Origin: Sulfitobacter noctilucae
Lineage (GTDB): Bacteria; Pseudomonadota; Alphaproteobacteria; Rhodobacterales; Rhodobacteraceae
Assembly (NCBI RefSeq): GCF_000622365.1
Contig: NZ_JASC01000002.1
Span: 62,001 to 126,000, forward strand
Reading direction: 5' to 3'
Length of the DNA stretch: 64,000 bases
Shown: one piece after another, positions 62,754-64,000 of the stretch
Layout of the letters: the number at the start of each line of letters is the position of its first letter
Numbering within the stretch: position 1 is the first letter of the stretch
The notes under the pieces: model-generated
Databases searched by the model: none
What the model saw: only the letters and a program-made list of their open reading frames with translations
What the model was told of the DNA's origin: nothing
Made by a program: the position numbers and the translations under genes

Positions 62754-64000
62754 TTACTCCGCCGCGTCCAGATATTCCTCCAACGGCGGGCAGGTGCAGA
62801 TCAGGTTGCGATCCCCATGCACGTTGTCCACGCGGTTCACCGGAGGCCAGTATTTGTCAATCCGGTAGGCACCGGGCGGGAAGCATCCCTGCTCGCGGCT
62901 ATAGGGCCGCTCGCCCCATTCCAGCACCAGATCCTCGACCGTGTGCGGCGCGTTTTTCAGCGGGTTGTTCTCGCGCGGCATGTCGCCTGTCTCAATCGCC
63001 GTGATCTCGTCGCGGATGGCGAGCATCGCGTCACAGAACCGGTCCAACTCTGCTTTGGTCTCGCTCTCTGTCGGTTCCACCATCAAGGTGCCGGAAACGG
63101 GCCAGGACATTGTCGGGGCGTGAAACCCGCAATCGACCAACCGCTTGGCGATGTCTTCAACCGTGACGCCCGCGCTCTCCTCAAAGGGGCGCACATCCAG
63201 GACACATTCATGGGCAATGCGCCCTGTCGGCCCTTTGTAAAGCACCTTGTAGGCGCTCCCTAACCGCTTGGCGATGTAGTTGGCGTTCAGGATTGCGACA
63301 CGTGTGGCCTGCGTCAGTCCTTCGCCCCCCATCATCAGGCAGTAGGACCACGAAATCGGCAACAATGATGGCGAACCGTAAGGTGCTGCCGATACCGCAT
63401 TACCGCCCGCGTTCGGATCGCCCGGCAAATGCGGGATCAGGTGTTCCTTGACGCCAATCGGCCCCATGCCGGGACCGCCGCCGCCATGTGGAATGCAGAA
63501 CGTCTTGTGCAAATTCAGGTGGCTGACATCACCGCCCAGATCGCCCGGACGGCTAAGACCGACCATCGCGTTCATATTGGCCCCGTCGATATAGACCTGA
63601 CCGCCGTGGTCGTGGGTGATCTTGGTCACTTCGGTCACGGTTTCCTCGAACACGCCATGGGTCGAAGGATAGGTGATCATGCAACCAGCAAGGTTATCGC
63701 CCGCCGCTTCGGCCTTGGTGCGGAAATCGTCCAGATCAATGTCGCCATTGTCTGCCGTTTTGACCACAACCACTTTCCAGCCGACCATCTGCGCGGACGC
63801 CGGGTTCGTACCATGCGCCGACATCGGGATCAGACAGATATTGCGATGATCCTCTCCATTTGCGCGGTGGTAGCCCGCGATGCTCAGCAAGCCAGCGTAT
63901 TCGCCCTGCGCGCCCGAATTGGGTTGCATCGAAATCGCGTCATAGCCGGTGATATCGCACAGTTTGGCCGACAGATCGTCGATCATCTGAGTATATCCCG
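62754..64000 (-). CDS. gcvP: Glycine dehydrogenase (decarboxylating), C-terminal part (5' end outside window)
   Basis: The frame is open to the window edge. The visible 415 codons are the C-terminal half of the P protein of the glycine cleavage system, a PLP enzyme that decarboxylates glycine. [13 protein letters not shown] (visible residues 25-37) and the PLP-Lys region [23 protein letters not shown] (about 157-179) are intact. The downstream end falls on a normal stop. The full protein would be about 950 residues. Confidence 0.97.
   Translation of the reverse strand, partial: GYTQMIDDLSAKLCDITGYDAISMQPNSGAQGEYAGLLSIAGYHRANGEDHRNICLIPMSAHGTNPASAQMVGWKVVVVKTADNGDIDLDDFRTKAEAAGDNLAGCMITYPSTHGVFEETVTEVTKITHDHGGQVYIDGANMNAMVGLSRPGDLGGDVSHLNLHKTFCIPHGGGGPGMGPIGVKEHLIPHLPGDPNAGGNAVSAAPYGSPSLLPISWSYCLMMGGEGLTQATRVAILNANYIAKRLGSAYKVLYKGPTGRIAHECVLDVRPFEESAGVTVEDIAKRLVDCGFHAPTMSWPVSGTLMVEPTESETKAELDRFCDAMLAIRDEITAIETGDMPRENNPLKNAPHTVEDLVLEWGERPYSREQGCFPPGAYRIDKYWPPVNRVDNVHGDRNLICTCPPLEEYLDAAE

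Noticed and set aside
1-64000. CRISPR arrays, rRNA operons, complete insertion sequences or prophage
   Set aside because: No regularly spaced repeats, rRNA sequence, complete transposase or phage structural gene was seen in the window.

Overview
The window reads as a chromosomal segment of an alphaproteobacterium of the Rhodobacterales (Roseobacter-type). This rests on the moderately high G+C, the archaeal-type class I lysyl-tRNA synthetase, a mitochondrial-like NDUFS4 homologue, an frcBCAK-type sugar importer, a short 68-residue cold-shock protein present twice, and the style of the proteins. The species cannot be fixed from the sequence alone.

Layout. 1-9758 holds the distal part of a type II secretion (T2SS) locus: gspL (cut by the window edge), M, E, F, an antisense gspN, a periplasmic-binding-type lipoprotein gene, gspJ and gspK. 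A small lipoprotein and a DUF4331 secreted protein follow on the other strand, then a prepilin peptidase (gspO-like). 9759-12512 is poorer in genes: a class II glutamine amidotransferase and a poly-gamma-glutamate-hydrolase-like protein between degenerate stretches. 12513-16943 is a compact six-gene unit that I read as an unusual metal-transport system: a His-containing membrane-anchored protein, a MacB/LolD-type ATPase, an FtsX-type permease with His motifs, NikK- and NikL-like periplasmic proteins, and a ZnuA-like binding protein. 16944-19031 is decaying DNA with a frameshifted hypothetical gene and a clear fructokinase pseudogene. 19036-24712 is a sugar module: frcK, frcA, frcC and frcB on the minus strand, diverging from a ROK repressor and a D-lyxose/D-mannose isomerase, with a perfect palindromic operator between them. 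24713-28390 is an accessory patch with a broken tniQ and a convergent AAA+ ATPase next to tRNA-Arg(TCT).

28573-45857 is mostly housekeeping and conserved core: an NDUFS4-like protein, uvrB, small membrane and outer-membrane proteins, a large beta-helix protein, class I lysS, a TerB-like protein, dacB, an EamA transporter, nadD, ettA, a cold-shock gene, an L,D-transpeptidase and a large predicted exported protein. 46098-57383 is a reductive pyrimidine (uracil/thymine) degradation regulon: an ABC importer (binding protein, two permeases, ATPase), dihydropyrimidinase, a small unknown protein, a ureidopropionase-type amidohydrolase, a divergent RutR-like TetR regulator, and the preA / DUF1428 / preT unit. 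A RutR-like palindrome lies upstream of each of the two transcription units. 57666-62706 has a second cold-shock gene, a TesA-type esterase diverging from a YbbA/YbbP-type ABC pair, and an inositol-monophosphatase-family protein. The window ends inside gcvP.

The most novel-looking item is the mixed-parentage metal ABC locus at 12513-16943. Also worth attention are the head-to-head overlapping gspN and lipoprotein genes inside the T2SS operon, the paired RutR-like boxes, the ROK operator beside a sugar operon whose fructokinase is dead, and a cluster of single-base lesions in homopolymers between 17 and 26 kb. Those lesions are either real decay or assembly errors.
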